From: Hypomesus transpacificus
Lineage: Eukaryota > Chordata > Actinopteri > Osmeriformes > Osmeridae
Reading direction: 5' to 3'
Length of the DNA: 64,000 nt
Assembly: GCF_021917145.1 (NCBI RefSeq)
Contig: NC_061064.1
Span: 450,785 to 514,784 of the forward strand
Shown: piece by piece, positions 24,480 through 52,781 of the stretch
Numbering within the stretch: position 1 is the stretch's first letter
Layout of the letters: every line of letters starts with the position of its first letter
Position numbers and translations under genes: made by a program
Notes under the pieces: model-generated
The model's input: only the letters and a program-made list of their open reading frames with translations
Told to the model about the DNA's origin: nothing
Database searches by the model: none

Positions 24480-25078
24480 ACGCGAGGAGGCACCAAGACG
24501 AGCGGTGCGTTCTCTCCAGGACTGACCGCGAGACCCAGCGCCTCAGTGCAACGCAACTGAATCTTAATTTTGGCACACCGTGACTTTCTCGTACCAGTGT
24601 ATATGCAGATTCATTAGAAGACGAGGATCAATTTAAGATCTGCCTCTGTGAGTATGGTTTAAATGCGCACATGATCGACCCTACACCAATTGGAGACATT
24701 GCCATTCGTACTACGCATATGCTGCTGTGGATGAATGTTCATGTCATTTCAATGTTCATGTCATTTCTTAGATTGTTTTCACTAGCTTGTAAGTGTATAC
24801 TAACCAAAAGACATATTTCATAGTCAACGTAAATCTTCGTGGGGCCACACTCTTTGACAGCCAGTGTCATGAAATCTTGACTCGTCGCAGATGTTAATAT
24901 AATATCATCCTGATATCTTTCAGCAACCCACTCTTAAGAAAGCCGACTGAAATTATCATTTTCATTTCTTGCAACAGTCGGAAGAGGGTCTGACTTTCCC
25001 CTGTCACTTCAAACAGATGGTGCTGGTGGCTGTCTGGTAAAACCAACACTTCACCCTGCTACGGTCAGCTCTGCACAG
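24480..25078 (+). other. Putative non-coding 5' exons of slc8a4
   Basis: Two exon-like blocks: one ending at 24647 before the strong donor GTGAGTAT, and one at 24978-25078 between TTTCTTGCAACAG and GTGAGG. Neither has a long open frame; the second contains an ATG with only a short frame. NCX genes are known for alternative untranslated first exons far upstream of the large coding exon, and there is no other plus-strand gene between here and 32.5 kb. The assignment is inference without transcript support. Confidence 0.35.
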
Positions 25079-26629
25079 GTGAGGAATGCTATGAGTAACT
25101 AAAATACCCGTTTTTCCTTTTATGACATAAGAAAAGCTCATGGGTCTGCAAGTGGTATTTCAACTGATTTGGGGAAATGGTACATCCTGCTGACATAAAT
25201 CACTGCTGAACAACAACAGATTTTATGCCAAGTGCAATTTTCCAGACAATCTGCATGATTTTGTTCTTCTCTGAGAGCCATGTTTGGTAAACTCCCAAGG
25301 TTCATATGCATGTAATATGCTTAAAACCTAAATGTCTGTCTTGGAACAGTATCGCACATGTTTCTATGACAGAGTGGAAATTCATCTCAAACTGCAGCTC
25401 CAAATACGTACGTGGCCAAAAGGAAAAAAAGAGGCAAATATTGTTTTTATTTTGTTGCACCTTTGCAAGAAATGAACCTGCACATCCATTGCTCTGTGCT
25501 TGAGTGATTCTATAGTAGTGTCATGGTGTGTGGGCGTGATGTAGGATGGAGAGAAATGAAGCAGTGGAAACAGTTTTTCTTGACAGTTTGATCCTCTTCA
25601 CACTCTGCCTTCCCCTGTAATAATATCACGTAGAGATTTTGTCATTCTGTTTTAGTCACATCCCTGTCAATTATTTTTTTTCATCCTGTTCCCTGGCACA
25701 TAAGATGATGTTTGAGGGAAGAAGGAGATGGTCTGAAGGTTGTTTTGATTCGAATAGCTCTGCCTTTTTCCGCATGTTCTTTGGTTGGATTTAGTCAGCA
25801 ATGGTGAGGAGGCGTGAAACGTGATTAGAGGCATTTGGGTAGAAGTTATCGGGCCATCCATCGTTACTAGCAACTGAATTCATCAGAAGGATCTTATTTT
25901 TAATGGATCCTGTTTAAAAGTGAGTAGAAATTCAAATCCCTACCTATCCAGACAGACACACAGACTTGGGGATTGCTTTTTGACATTGAAAGCCAGTGAC
26001 AGGGTGACTTTTTTTTTAGTCCTATTGAGAACGATATTGTTTTGATGGTGGACTATAAATGATGGCGTTTGTTTTAGTTACGGTGTTCTGCCTGATTTAT
26101 AAACTTGGCTGGGGATCAAATGCAATTTCAACATGGATTGTAAGAAGTCTGCAGTATTTCTGTCAATTATTTGTGTTTCGCTGTCACCATGAGTTAGTAT
26201 TTCTCTGTTTCTGTAGTGCCACAGTGACCGAGGACTTCAAAGGCACCTCATACAACAACTGTTCTCCTTTTGTCAATAAGCCCTAATTGTCTGAAAAAGC
26301 AGAGCCGAGAAATAATTGCAGTTAACTATTGTCTGTTGCTGACTGTTCTCTGCCATAGCAGGGTTTAAAAATGGAAAATAATTGAACACAATTAACGTTG
26401 CAGCGGTTGTCCCCTGTTGAGTAGTGTATGAGAGTGTGTCTGTATTCTGTTGTACAGCGTCCACAAGTTCCAGTTGCTGTCCGTGGTCCTGAATGTGCAG
26501 CTCTGCAAAGAGCTGGTTCTGGAAGAGCTGGTTCTGGAAATTGCTATTGATTCTATTGATTATAAGGCTGAAATTAATAGGAACATATAGGTAGCAAACC
26601 TCTGGGTGAGAGAGTGTTGTCTTCCCGGG

Positions 26630-26720
26630 CTCTCTCTGTCTCTCTCTCTCTGTCTCTCTGTCTCTCTGTGTCTCTGTGTCTGTGTCTCTGTCTCTCTCTG
26701 TGCCTGCCTGCATCTCTCTA
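26630..26720 (+). repeat. (TCTG)/(CT) microsatellite
   Basis: A tract of TCTCTGTCTC-type units. The Arg/Glu/Thr-rich minus-strand ORFs across it are artefacts. Confidence 0.85.
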
Positions 26721-26979
26721 GCACCTCTCTTATTTCTGTAATTGTTTTTATGTCTCTCAGACACACCTTCTCTTTTCTCAGAAGCTATGTTAAAGGTCAG
26801 CAGGAGGTGTTTCCCTATTCCCGTCCTTGCATGTAGATGAGTGTTTGGTACGTGAACAGTCTATTTTATTTCGAATCCAGTCATTCCTGGATGGGCTTTG
26901 GAGATTACATTTTAATAGGAAAATGCTCATGAGTTTGGAATGGACATTTTACGATATCCAACATCTCACAATAATTCCT

Positions 26980-27014
26980 ATCTCTCTCTCTCTCTCTCTC
27001 TATCTCTGTCTCTC

Positions 27015-27089
<75 letters not shown>

Positions 27090-27110
27090 CTCTCTCTCAG
27101 CAGTGCTCTG
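26980..27110 (+). repeat. (CT)n microsatellite
   Basis: About 120 bp of CT with a few interruptions (TATCTCTG, CGCTC). Confidence 0.9.
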
Positions 27111-28499
27111 TAAGCATTTTCACACATGAGTTACCATTCTGAAAGGCTCTACCCATCATAGTGTCAGGCTTCCCTTTCTATAGCTCAGAAGGTCAAACCA
27201 CCAACACGAGACAGATTTGATGCATCCAACAGGTACAGCTTTTTACCCACCTGTGCATGCCGCCAATTCAATTGCTGATGATGGATGCCAAAAGGTTCCA
27301 GACGTGGTTGTGTGTGATGTTTGCCACGTGAAGTGAATAACTGATGGTGAGAGATATAAATAAGCTGATCCCTTCCCTTGTTGTCTTGATTTATTCTCCG
27401 CTGCTGGCTTCCTGTTTGAGGACTTATACCATTACGTATTCAAAGATGAAAATGGACTTTCAGAGTCCGGAGCATGTCAACAACTGTTGAGTGTAAATTT
27501 GCCGGCGAAGGGAGAGGAGTTAAATGGAGAGGAGAGCAGATGAAGTAGGTGAATAGACAGATTAAAGGGAGAGGGAGAGACGTGCCTAAACAAAAGCTGT
27601 TCAGGTTCATGGAACTCATTTCCACTCTGCATGCATGAGCAGAAGGTTCTGGAGCCCGGCCGGCCAGCTGCAGTGTCAGACTGGGCATCCTGCTGTGTTT
27701 GCCCCGAAAAGGTCACCAACTGCAAGAACAGGCATTAGAAATACGAAAGTTGTTTTTATTCCGTGCTGGCAAGTGCCATATGCGACTGAAGCTGCCGCCC
27801 CTTCCTCAGTTGCCTGGGGAGTTGTAAATGGTGGTCTCCAACACCGCCCCTCTACCCATGGCACAGCAGACCGACATTTTATAGAATCGATACGACTGAC
27901 GGGTAGCAGAATGCTTGCATTTGATGAATGCGAATTACTGGTGGATTGTTCTTTGTGCCTGGTGTTGCTTGTCTCCCTGGGGAAGTGTAGTACGTGGCCA
28001 GAAGAACGTAAGGGTTTTGGCTGAGATGCTGCTGAAAAAGACAGAACCGTGAACCAACCCATCTAGAGCAAGACTAAATCTGCTTGGATGCATTATCCTC
28101 CCCGTTGATGGTTCTGACTGAAATGAGATAAGAGGTTGGAGGCTTTGAACATGCGGGAAGCAGGACTAGAATATCAAATGTTTTTGCTGCTCAAGGGCAG
28201 TGCTGCTAATGTATTGTAATGGTTGCAATCTTATTGATGCCTTACAACGCATGTTGTGCAATGGGTATAATTGCTAATTCCATGTGGACATGGTCGCATG
28301 TTCTTGAGTTTGTATGAAAGTGTCTGCAGATTCTACAGAATGGGTATTTCATGGAGAGGTGACCGGAATGCAGGTCATCACGTATGACATGCTAATGTTG
28401 TTCCAAATTACTGCCGCCAAGCATATGGATATGGTGCCCTCCCCCTCTCCCCATCCTTGACTTCAAAGCCTTCAAGTCTTCAACCTCTTACTCCCCCCA

Positions 28500-28965
28500 C
28501 AGGAACTGGATAAAAAAACCTACTCTCTCCTCTCCCTCCCAGTCTCCTCTTCTCTCTCTCTCTCCCAACTTCTCTCTTCCCTCTTCCCTCCATTTCCTTC
28601 TCCTCTCCTCATCTCTCCTCTCCATTAACTCTCCAGTTTCCTCTCCCCTCCCTTACCCTTTCCTCTGCTCTCCTCTGACTCTCCTCTCCCCCCTCTCTCT
28701 CCTTTGACTCTCCTTTCCTCTCTCTCCTCTCCCGTCTCTCCTCTGACTCTCTCCTCTCCCCCCTCTCTCTCCTCTGACTCTCCTTTCCCCTCTCTCCTCT
28801 CTTTCCTCTCTCCTCTCCCCTCTCTCCTCTGACTCCTTTCCCCTCTCTCTCCTCTCTCCTCTCCCCTCTCTCTCCTCTCCCCTCGCTCTCCTCTCTCTCC
28901 TATCCCCTCTCTCTCCTCTCCCCTCTCTCTCCTCTCCCCTCTGACTCTCCTCTCCTCTCTCCCCA
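28500..28965 (+). repeat. 460-bp polypyrimidine tract (CTCTCCTCTCCCCTC units)
   Basis: C/T-only apart from sparse G and A (TCTGACTCTCC recurring every 30-50 bp). It yields Glu/Arg/Gly ORFs of over 100 codons on the minus strand that are not genes. Confidence 0.9.
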
Positions 28966-29721
28966 CTGTTGTGTATCTGCATTCTCTCTTCTTCTGTCCT
29001 ACTTGGTTATCCCTGTGTGCACGCTCTAGATATGAGGAGTAATTTGAAATGAGCTAAATGAACAACAAAAGATTGAAACCTAATTTCTGTCTTTCGCTGA
29101 AAGGAGTGCCTTACATATTTGAAGTAAATACTTTTGCTTATCTTTGAGTACTGTGATGCTGAGGAATGTATTAACAGAAATTACTTCAACAAGGTAATGG
29201 CATTTTTGTAATTCATTTGCATAAATTCTTAATTCAGGCTTGTCAATCTTCTGGGTGGAGGGCTTAGTAATTTTCTTGTTTTTGAAAAGTAATATATTAT
29301 GTGTGTCTACAGAGAAAGGTGTGAAAACGAGCAAGGTACTCTGCTCCTTCGGGAGCCGGGGGAAGACAGGCATTTTTTGAAATTCATACACCTTTTATTT
29401 CATGATTTCCATAATAAATGCAACTGGCTGTATCGTCTTGGATTGATTTTAGTAGTTGTTGACAGGACTTTTTTCCCGTTGGTTGTTGTTGGTGTATTCA
29501 TTCAAAACGCTTAATTTCACAGCCACATAATTACCTGGTATTTACTTAAAAAAGCTACATGGTAACAGCAAAGCTAATTGCACAATTATTGACCTAGTAA
29601 CTACTTAATTTCAGTAGCTGCAATGAGGGTCTCCTCCATCGCACGCAAAAGAAACAAGCGTTTCTGATGTGCTTCCCTTTTTTAATAAATGTCTTTAACA
29701 AGTGAGACATTTACAAGATTC

Positions 29722-29925
29722 AGGAGTCAGATGGCTGAGCGGTGAGGGAGTCGGGCTAGTACTCAGAAGGTTACCGGATCGATTCCCCGCTGTGTCAAAT
29801 GATGTTGTGTCCTTGGGCAAGGCACTTCACCCTACTTGTCTCGGGGGGAATGTCCCTGTACTTACTGTAAGTCGCTCTGGATAAGAGCGTCTGCTAAATG
29901 ACTAAATGTAAATGTAAATGTAAGA
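29722..29925 (+). mobile_element. tRNA-derived SINE, plus orientation
   Basis: The tRNA-like head has an A box (TGGCTGAGCGGTGAGGG) and B box (GGATCGATTCC), resembling a Leu/Ser-type tRNA. A conserved body (GTGTCCTTGGGCAAGGCACT) follows, then the tail CTCTGGATAAGAGCGTCTGC and TAAATG repeats ending in AAATGTAAATG. Copies lie at 37.4 kb (minus) and 59.7 kb (plus). Confidence 0.88.
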
Positions 29926-30185
29926 TGGTATCAATTGTGTTGTAATGACGGCCCTGTCTGGGCCCAGCCGTCGCGCGTGCGGAGCACAGACCCCCCGCAG
30001 GATGTTTTCACTGGGAAAATAGCGAGTCTGAATAAAGAAATTGTCTCTGAAAAAGAACTACGATCTGATAAAAGAAAAGCAATTATACTGGCACGGGGTG
30101 ACGGGAGTGAGAGAACAGTGACTGGGAAAAGGGCCTGATGGGCAGGGGAGCAACGAGACTTTCCAGGAACATCTCTCTCCCTCTG

Positions 30186-30250
30186 AGGCCTCTCGCTGCC
30201 TCACTCGCTGCCTCACTCGCTGCCTCACTCGCTGCCTCACTCGCTGCCTC
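30186..30250 (+). repeat. 12-bp tandem repeat (GCTGCCTCACTC), about five copies
   Basis: A short perfect array. 12 bp is a multiple of three, so it reads as an AASL repeat on one strand and RQRV on the other. Confidence 0.9.
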
Positions 30251-32442
30251 ACTCTGGGCTGTGGCATTGAGCGCCCCTGTGGCGAACCCACAGACAGAAC
30301 TAACGCTTTTTGTTGTAGTTTATTACACTATTAACCAACGCCACCCGGGCAATTTGTCCAATTGAATCGCGTGGACTGCAAACACAGACGCGAGTTTTAC
30401 AGCAGCTATCAGGTAATAGCTTTTATGAACAAGCATAAGCATGTCAGTTGTGGTTGTCGTCTTGATGTACGGGACATAGTCTGTGTGGCATGGCTCACAT
30501 GGTGGTATTGGATTCCTGTCATACGTGTTGAGGACAGATGGTGTGTATATATATTGACTTATCTGAAGGTGGAGGAGATTGGACACATTTGGTGCCCTGA
30601 CAACCCTGTCTGTCAGACGCAAACCAACCCAACAGGAATATAACAAACCAACTCATATACAACAAACCTTGCAGCTATAACAAACCCAATAGGCTTATAA
30701 CAAACCCCCCCTGTAATCCTGGCCTTAGACGACCATTATCCCACTTTATCACCTTACCTTAGCCATATTGTTGCAGGCCTCCATCCCCTTGCGTTCAATT
30801 ACTGAATGTTATTAAGATCCATCAGCATCGTGTCTGGCTAGCTAGTTTTGTTTGGGGAAGATGGGCCATGTTTCGGGATGCAAATCAATGAGCGGAGCAA
30901 TTAGAGGGATCTCAGAGGCTCCCATTACCAGGCCATTTGACAGAGCACCACAAGGAGTGTTCCTATTGTCTTCACTTTCATTAGATTGGGGTGTGGGGCT
31001 AGGGAGGGGGGGTGTTTGTGTGTGTGCGTGGGTGGGGAAAGTGTGTGTGACTGTGTGCAGGCCCGTGTGTGTCTGTACCCGTGAATGCACACGCGTGCTG
31101 TGTGTGCTTCCATGCTGCAATAGTTTTGGTGTAACACTCACCAGAGAACAGAAGGCAATCTTCAGACTGTCACTGTGCGGTTATGTTGCGTGGTAACTAA
31201 GTTAATTTTCGAAGCTGTCCCTGTCACCGAGGACTAATAAACTGTCAGCTTGATAAGGTGAAAATAGCGCTGCAGTTTCTCAGCCACATCTACTAGACGT
31301 TTGCTCTTCTGGTTCAAAGACCAGGACTGTGGGTCTTGTGTGTAAGCGTGTGTTTGTAGGGGGAGTTGCCTCTTTTCCTATTAGCCGAGGGGTTCATCCG
31401 CATGAAGTGGAGCCAAGTAAAGAATAAAGTAATATTAAGACTGTTCCAAGTTCTTTTAAGCTGCAAGAAGAGCCATGGGAGTATTATGGATGGCAGATAA
31501 AAATGTCACAACACCGTGAATCATAGACCAGATCTTCTTCAGGAAACGCTATTCTTTGGTTGCTAATCTCCACTAGAGCACGTTTAATCAACGTGAACAA
31601 ATGCGTCCACCGTTCCCCTGTCAGAATGTTGCTGTTATGTTTGCCTTGTACTCCTCGTATGGGAGCAGAGAAGGGGAGATATGAGGTCGTTGTTAGGGTC
31701 AGAATCAGTATTCTGAATGGTGAAGTAGCCCAAGGGATGCTGGGAAGTGTGAGGTGAGAGGTGAGGCGCTTCAGCTTGGAGATACACAAGCGCTGTGTGT
31801 GTGTTTGGGGTGCGATGGGATGGAGGAGAGGCGGGAGGTAGCAGAGGCGTCAATGGTCATCCATGCATGATTCAAGCTCTTATATAAAACACGACTCAGG
31901 CGATACTCTTCAGGGATGAGAAGAAAAAGCTCTCTCTCTCTCCCTTTCTCACTCGGGCTTTATTTCTCACTCCTTTATTTATCATCCGTAACTTCTGTGC
32001 CGGATTTTATTGCTGGCTCAAAGATTTAGTGTGTACAGTAAATACACAAACGGATTTAGCTCGACTTGTGTGGAGCTAACAAACCTAGTGTTCCATGGAC
32101 GGGCTGGTATTACCAGCTAGCGACTAGCTAACACCTCCAGGCAGTTACAAATCAAAGTTCAAATAGGGGTACTTGAGTGAATAATGAAATAATTTGAGAA
32201 ATGTTTGAACTCGCTAAACCTCAGCCCCTAACCCTGTTCCTGGAGAGACACTTACATGCTCCACTTGTTTTCATTGTAGTTTGGCCATCAGTAGAAATTG
32301 ACAAAGCCATTTTGTGAGCTTTCTCCCCACAGAACTTCCTACTTCCGGAGTCGATGCCAGGTTTCTAACGAGCCAATCAGCGCTCCTGCTAATCTTGTGC
32401 TTCTTTCTCGCCCTCCGTTTTCCAGAGGTCAGATTCAAGGCG

Positions 32443-32535
32443 ATGTCTGATTTGTCGTTATTTAGTGTTCTGCTCTCTGATGGGTTGTTTTCTTTGTCCC
32501 GTGAAGAAGCTGCTGGGTGCGTGGAACAGATCTGA
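32443..32535 (+). CDS. Upstream ORF in the slc8a4 5' leader (30 codons)
   Basis: If the coding exon begins after the acceptor TTTTCCAG (AG 32424-32425), the leader contains ATGTCTGATTTG at 32443, opening a 30-codon frame that stops at 32533-32535, 42 bp before the main ATG at 32578. It has no family resemblance. Its plausible role is to reduce initiation at the main start, and it depends on the inferred leader. Confidence 0.4.
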   Translation: MSDLSLFSVLLSDGLFSLSREEAAGCVEQI

Positions 32536-32577
32536 GACACCAGCCGTCTGACTGACCGACCGTCCCCACCCGCCGCC

Positions 32578-48010
<15,433 letters not shown>

Positions 48011-50425
48011 GCGACGCGGCGGAGAGAGAGAGGAAGAGGAGAGGAAGAAGAGGAGGAGAGGAAGTGGAGTTATCTCTTCTACTTACTGTTTACCTGTCAA
48101 AGCCCTTCTCACTTCCTGTTGTCTAAATGTACTTCTCCTGGGTGTTTTTAGGTATTTGTATTATTGTCATTTATACAGTAACTGCTTGACTGTGGAGCTG
48201 TGGATCCTGTTTACAGTGATAGCCTTAGTCATTGGAAGCCTGGCCAAACCTGCTGGATATCCGAGTGACATCTTTGGAGGGCTCGTAACTTTATCACACC
48301 TGATTCTGGCTGTCTGCACAAGGAAGGGACCCAGGAAGGTAAACTACACCTCACTCTGCTCAGAAAACTCTGATCTTGAACTTAGCGTTTGAGCTCTGAG
48401 GACTTTCATTCACACCAGATCGGCCCCCCGACTCCACCGGGCCCCCACAGGACAGCCACCCCACTGGCCCCCCTCTCCACCAGCCCCCCTCTCCAAGCAT
48501 GATCCCTTCTACTCTTCCCACTCTGCCCCCCCCCCCCGCCATGCCCACCTCCCTACCCTGCCATTGTGCATATGATAACCTACAACCTCTGACATGACCA
48601 GTGATCCCCCCCCTTCCCCAAACCCCCCTTCTCTCCCTCTCTCTCTCTTATTTTACTTAATGACGTAGTGTTTGTTTGGTGAAATTTGTAGAGGGTGATT
48701 TTTTTGTGTTTTCGAAAAGCCAAGGTCTTTGGAAATGTATGAACAGTAGAAGTGTAGGTAGATAAAACAATGGCAACTGATCAAGGTGCTTGCAGCCGAT
48801 CTTGTGACTCTTTGGCTGTCTGCCAAAAGAGTTATGACAAAAGGAAATGATGCAGTGTGTGCATGGTGTTGAGTTAGCATTAGCAGACATATAGACCAAA
48901 ATAAAAGATGCCATATGTTATCCAAGAAGTGGTGACCCGTTGAACTAATGTTTGTGTTTGTTAATAAGATGAATATTCATATTTATTATCTCAAGCTATT
49001 TATTATTGTGTATTATGTATAAGAATCTTGTGTCTGTACATGTGAGAAACACTTACAGGATGAGTGTGTGTGTCTTAATTTAGCATGTACTGGGTGAAAA
49101 CTTTCTGGTAAAAAAAAAAAAAAAAACGATATTATAATGTTTTGAAATATTGTACGTGACCTTTTTGATATGGTTGTGGGTGTGAAGTTGTAGATGTGAA
49201 CCACAGCTAAGCACAGCGTTGTGTGTGACTCTATCACTGCCTGGTGCCCTTCCTCTCTCGGGGGGGAGGGGGCGGGGGGGGTACGACTGGGGGGCGGGGG
49301 GGTCCACGGGTTGGGTAGGACAGAACTAGCCTAGGGCCCTCCAGGGCTAGCCTGGAGGCCCTTAAAGGGCCGGCCTGTAGGCTTACAGTTAACCTATAGG
49401 GGGTTCTCCAGGACCAGCCTGTAGGCTTACAGTTAACCTATAGGGGGTTCTCCAGGGCCAGCCTGTGGGCTTAGAGAGTTAACCTATAGGGGGTTCTCCA
49501 GGGCCAGCCTGTGGGCTTAGAGAGTTAACCTATAGGGGGTTCTCCAGGGCCAGCCTGTGGGCTTAGAGAGTTAACCTATAGGGGGTTCTCCAGGGCCAGC
49601 CTGTGGGCTTAGAGAGTTAACCTATAGGGGGTTCTCCAGGGCCAGCCTGTGGGCTTAGAGAGTTAACCTATAGGGGGTTCTCCAGGGCCAGCCTGTGGGC
49701 TTAGAGAGTTAACCTATAGGGGGTTCTCCAGAGGCATTTTATACAGGACACTGGTCAGGTCTAAACGTAACTCAGACCAGTGGAAGTGGTTTACAGCTTC
49801 TTTGGCATTGTGCAATGAAATATATATTTGGGGACCATGCGTGTGGGTGTCAAAGCACATCTGTGTGTGTGTGTGTGAGATTGTGAGAGAGTAACTACTA
49901 TAAGTACAGTATGTGTTTGAGTGTAAGAAAGATTGTGTGTGTGTGTGTGTGTGTGTTTGGGTAACTGTGTGTGTATTGGACTAGTCCTTGTAATCAGCGC
50001 TCAATTGGAGGCATGGCTTTATCTTATTAAGGAATGTTTACTTAGACATCCAGTCCAAGGTTCATGATACCTAAAATGAGTTTACAATTGAAAACTACAA
50101 AACCTTTTCAAAATAGGGTCTGAATATACTTTTAACATATTTAAACTACACAGCAGTGACGGAAGCACAGCTTAGTTAAGGGTTGAGGATGGTCCTTCAA
50201 TAAAGCCCTACACGTTTACAATGACATCTACAGTATAGATAGAGCCAAGAATCAAATCAAACAGCCTGCCCTTTTGTGTTTCATACAGGTGTGCTGGCTT
50301 TCTGTTTCTGAAATCTGTAATTTATCAGAACTATTTATAGGCCACTAGGTATGTTCTGAATGACTTTGCTGCTTTATTTTTACGTTTTAACTCTCGCTAA
50401 ATATATGGAACGTGGAAATAAACGT
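48011..50425 (+). other. slc8a4 3' UTR (probable)
   Basis: No coding content after the TGA at 48008-48010. Candidate polyadenylation signals are AATAAA at 48899-48904 and 50417-50422. It contains C-runs (48520-48540), an A-run (49111-49126), G-runs (49260-49310) and a 46-bp minisatellite. A frame following the stop (48140-48390, hydrophobic in part) shows no family resemblance. Confidence 0.5.
49364..49732 (+). repeat. 44-46-bp minisatellite, about eight copies
   Basis: The unit is CCAGGGCCAGCCTGTGGGCT, TAGAGAGTTAACCTATAGGG, GGTTCT (46 bp). The first two copies are 44 bp with GTAGGCTTACAGTTAACC. The six later copies are essentially identical, which suggests recent expansion. Confidence 0.95.
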
Positions 50426-52134
50426 TGTTGCTTTTGATGATCATTTTTGTAAAGTTTGATTCAGATGTATGTTAAAGCCATAATCTGTTTGTGAAACGTC
50501 AGCTCTATAGTGTTCACTTGATGTACAAGGCACAGAAACCATTAGAGCGTGCACAAAGATTTATATTTTCTCAGAGTATTTGCGTATAAGGATTAACATT
50601 GAAGGGGGAAAAAATAGCACCCTTTATTGTTTCTTGAATTCCTATGTTTCTGTTTGTTTTACAGACACGGCAGTTACACAGGCAACAGATTATGGTTTAT
50701 TTAAATACATTTGAATTTGGGCCTTTCGCTATCAAAACAGATTACTATGTTTAGGAGAGATACAATATATATTGTGTGTCTCAATAGATTTATTTTGCCC
50801 CCAAAAATGCAAGAACAGATTAAAAAAAGGCAAAAATGAAATTTATATCAATATTTCATTCCAATGTAACTGACTAACAGTAAAACAATGTAAAAGCACA
50901 TTTGTCATGAAAATAATGAGGTAAAATGTTACTGCAGCTACTGTAGGCCCATGTACATTGATACGCCTTTAAGGCTAAAGTCCTCTGATCTTCTTTGCTC
51001 AGATCATTAGAAATGCAGTGACAAACCAAGCTTGGATATCCCCAGGAATTGTTTAGATTTTTTTTTCTCCTCAAGATGCACAGCAGCCATCACCTATCTC
51101 AATGTATCTCTCTTTGTCCCCCCAGTTTTTTTGTTGTTGGTGAAAATCCCCTTTCACAACTTTTTCTGGGTTACGTAACTGTTCACTGGTGTCTCCGCGC
51201 TCTGTTTCCATGACACCCACCATATGGCTGTCTCGACCTGGGACATATGCTACAGGAAGTGTTCATGGTGCTTGTTATTGCTGTTGTTGTTTGGCATCCA
51301 GAAAGTAACTTTCTTGCGAATAGGGAATAGATAATTTTCAGCGACAACAAATTAATGGAAGGGTGCCTGAACTTACACAATATGAGTAGTCTAGTGATCG
51401 ACAAGCGACGGCGAAATTGGGTTGTTAGTAGATTATTCTGACTGTATGACGTCGTTCCTTCACCTTCCGCGGTCTGGCTATCTATAGTTTATATATATAT
51501 ATATATATATATCTAAGATCTATAGTTTCTGACATCAAGTCAAGGCAAAGGTTCTAGTCCATTTGGAAAATTACACCTCAAAGGATATTAATGGGGAAAA
51601 TATCCCACTAGAATCCTTGTCGTTTTGTTGTTGTCATTGTGGACTTTAAGAAACTAGATAATCATAAACATGACTATTTTGGCAGAGTACTTAAACAAGA
51701 TGAGCCCCTCCAGTAGTAGGCTAGTGAACGGAGGAGAGCCCCATTACTTCTGCTGCAACACGGTCCTCTCAAGTAAATTACTGGTCTTGAGCCAACAGTA
51801 AAAAAAAAAAAAAAGGTTAATGTGCTTACACATCGCACAAGTGCGCATATGAATGTAACAATAATATTGTTTGGTGGAAAACACGGGGCTCGGATGAAGT
51901 ATGCACACCTGTATGTATTTTTAGTGCTTCCTGTTGCTAGGCAACCCCTCAAAGAGTCATTGTCTTTCTGTCATCGCGTTGTCTGGTGTCAGTGTCGCGA
52001 GGTGGGTGTGAGGGGGAGGGGGGGTGGCGCGGGCTCGTTTGTAATTTCCATTTGGGCTACCGGGGGAAGAATTTCACCTCTGTTCCAACTGTAATACCCG
52101 TGCAGATGTACGTGTGTTTGATTCTGTTGTCTCG

Positions 52135-52332
<198 letters not shown>

Positions 52333-52741
52333 TGCAACAGAGTGAACAGAGTGCTCTCGGGTGAGGTTGCCCCAGGACTGTGAGTCATGAGACGGTTCCA
52401 TGTTGCACACCTACACTATGACCAAAAGACAGGATGTGCTATAGAGTTAAACAATCGTGAGACCTGTAGATGCTCAATCCATTCTCTGTGTAACATTGCA
52501 CCAGTGTTGTGCTTTGCATGCGCTTCACTATGCCTGGTGGCTTGTCTTTTCTATACATTGTTGCTTTGACATCTTGTGCTTGGTTTTATGTTGTCTGACA
52601 GAAATACCTAGGCCTATTCAAAATGCAGGGAAAAAAGACACAAGATACATTTTATAATTGTTCAATCATTGTCTTGTACTATACAGCAAATATGATTATG
52701 ATCAAAGCGGGCACATTCTGGTGTGACTTGAACTCTGCTAC

Positions 52742-52743
<2 letters not shown>

Positions 52744-52778
<35 letters not shown>
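52744..52778 (+). repeat. (TG)n microsatellite
   Basis: About 17 TG repeats. Confidence 0.9.

Positions 52779-52781
<3 letters not shown>

Larger units (their letters stand above)
25079..32425 (+). other. Long 5' intron of slc8a4 (presumed)
   Basis: About 7.3 kb with no coding exon recognised on either strand. It contains CT microsatellites (26630-26720, 26980-27110), a long polypyrimidine tract (28500-28965), a tRNA-derived SINE (29722-29925), a 12-bp tandem repeat (30186-30250) and scattered GT tracts (31015-31100). Open frames come from these repeats. Confidence 0.5.

Noticed and set aside
27635..28062. ORFs of about 129 codons on both strands in the exchanger's 5' intron
   Set aside because: No family motif, no splice-site support and mixed composition; probably random open frames.
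48140..48392. Possible second small membrane protein after the exchanger stop
   Set aside because: An open frame with hydrophobic segments but without an upstream promoter, splice support or recognisable homology; probably 3' UTR.
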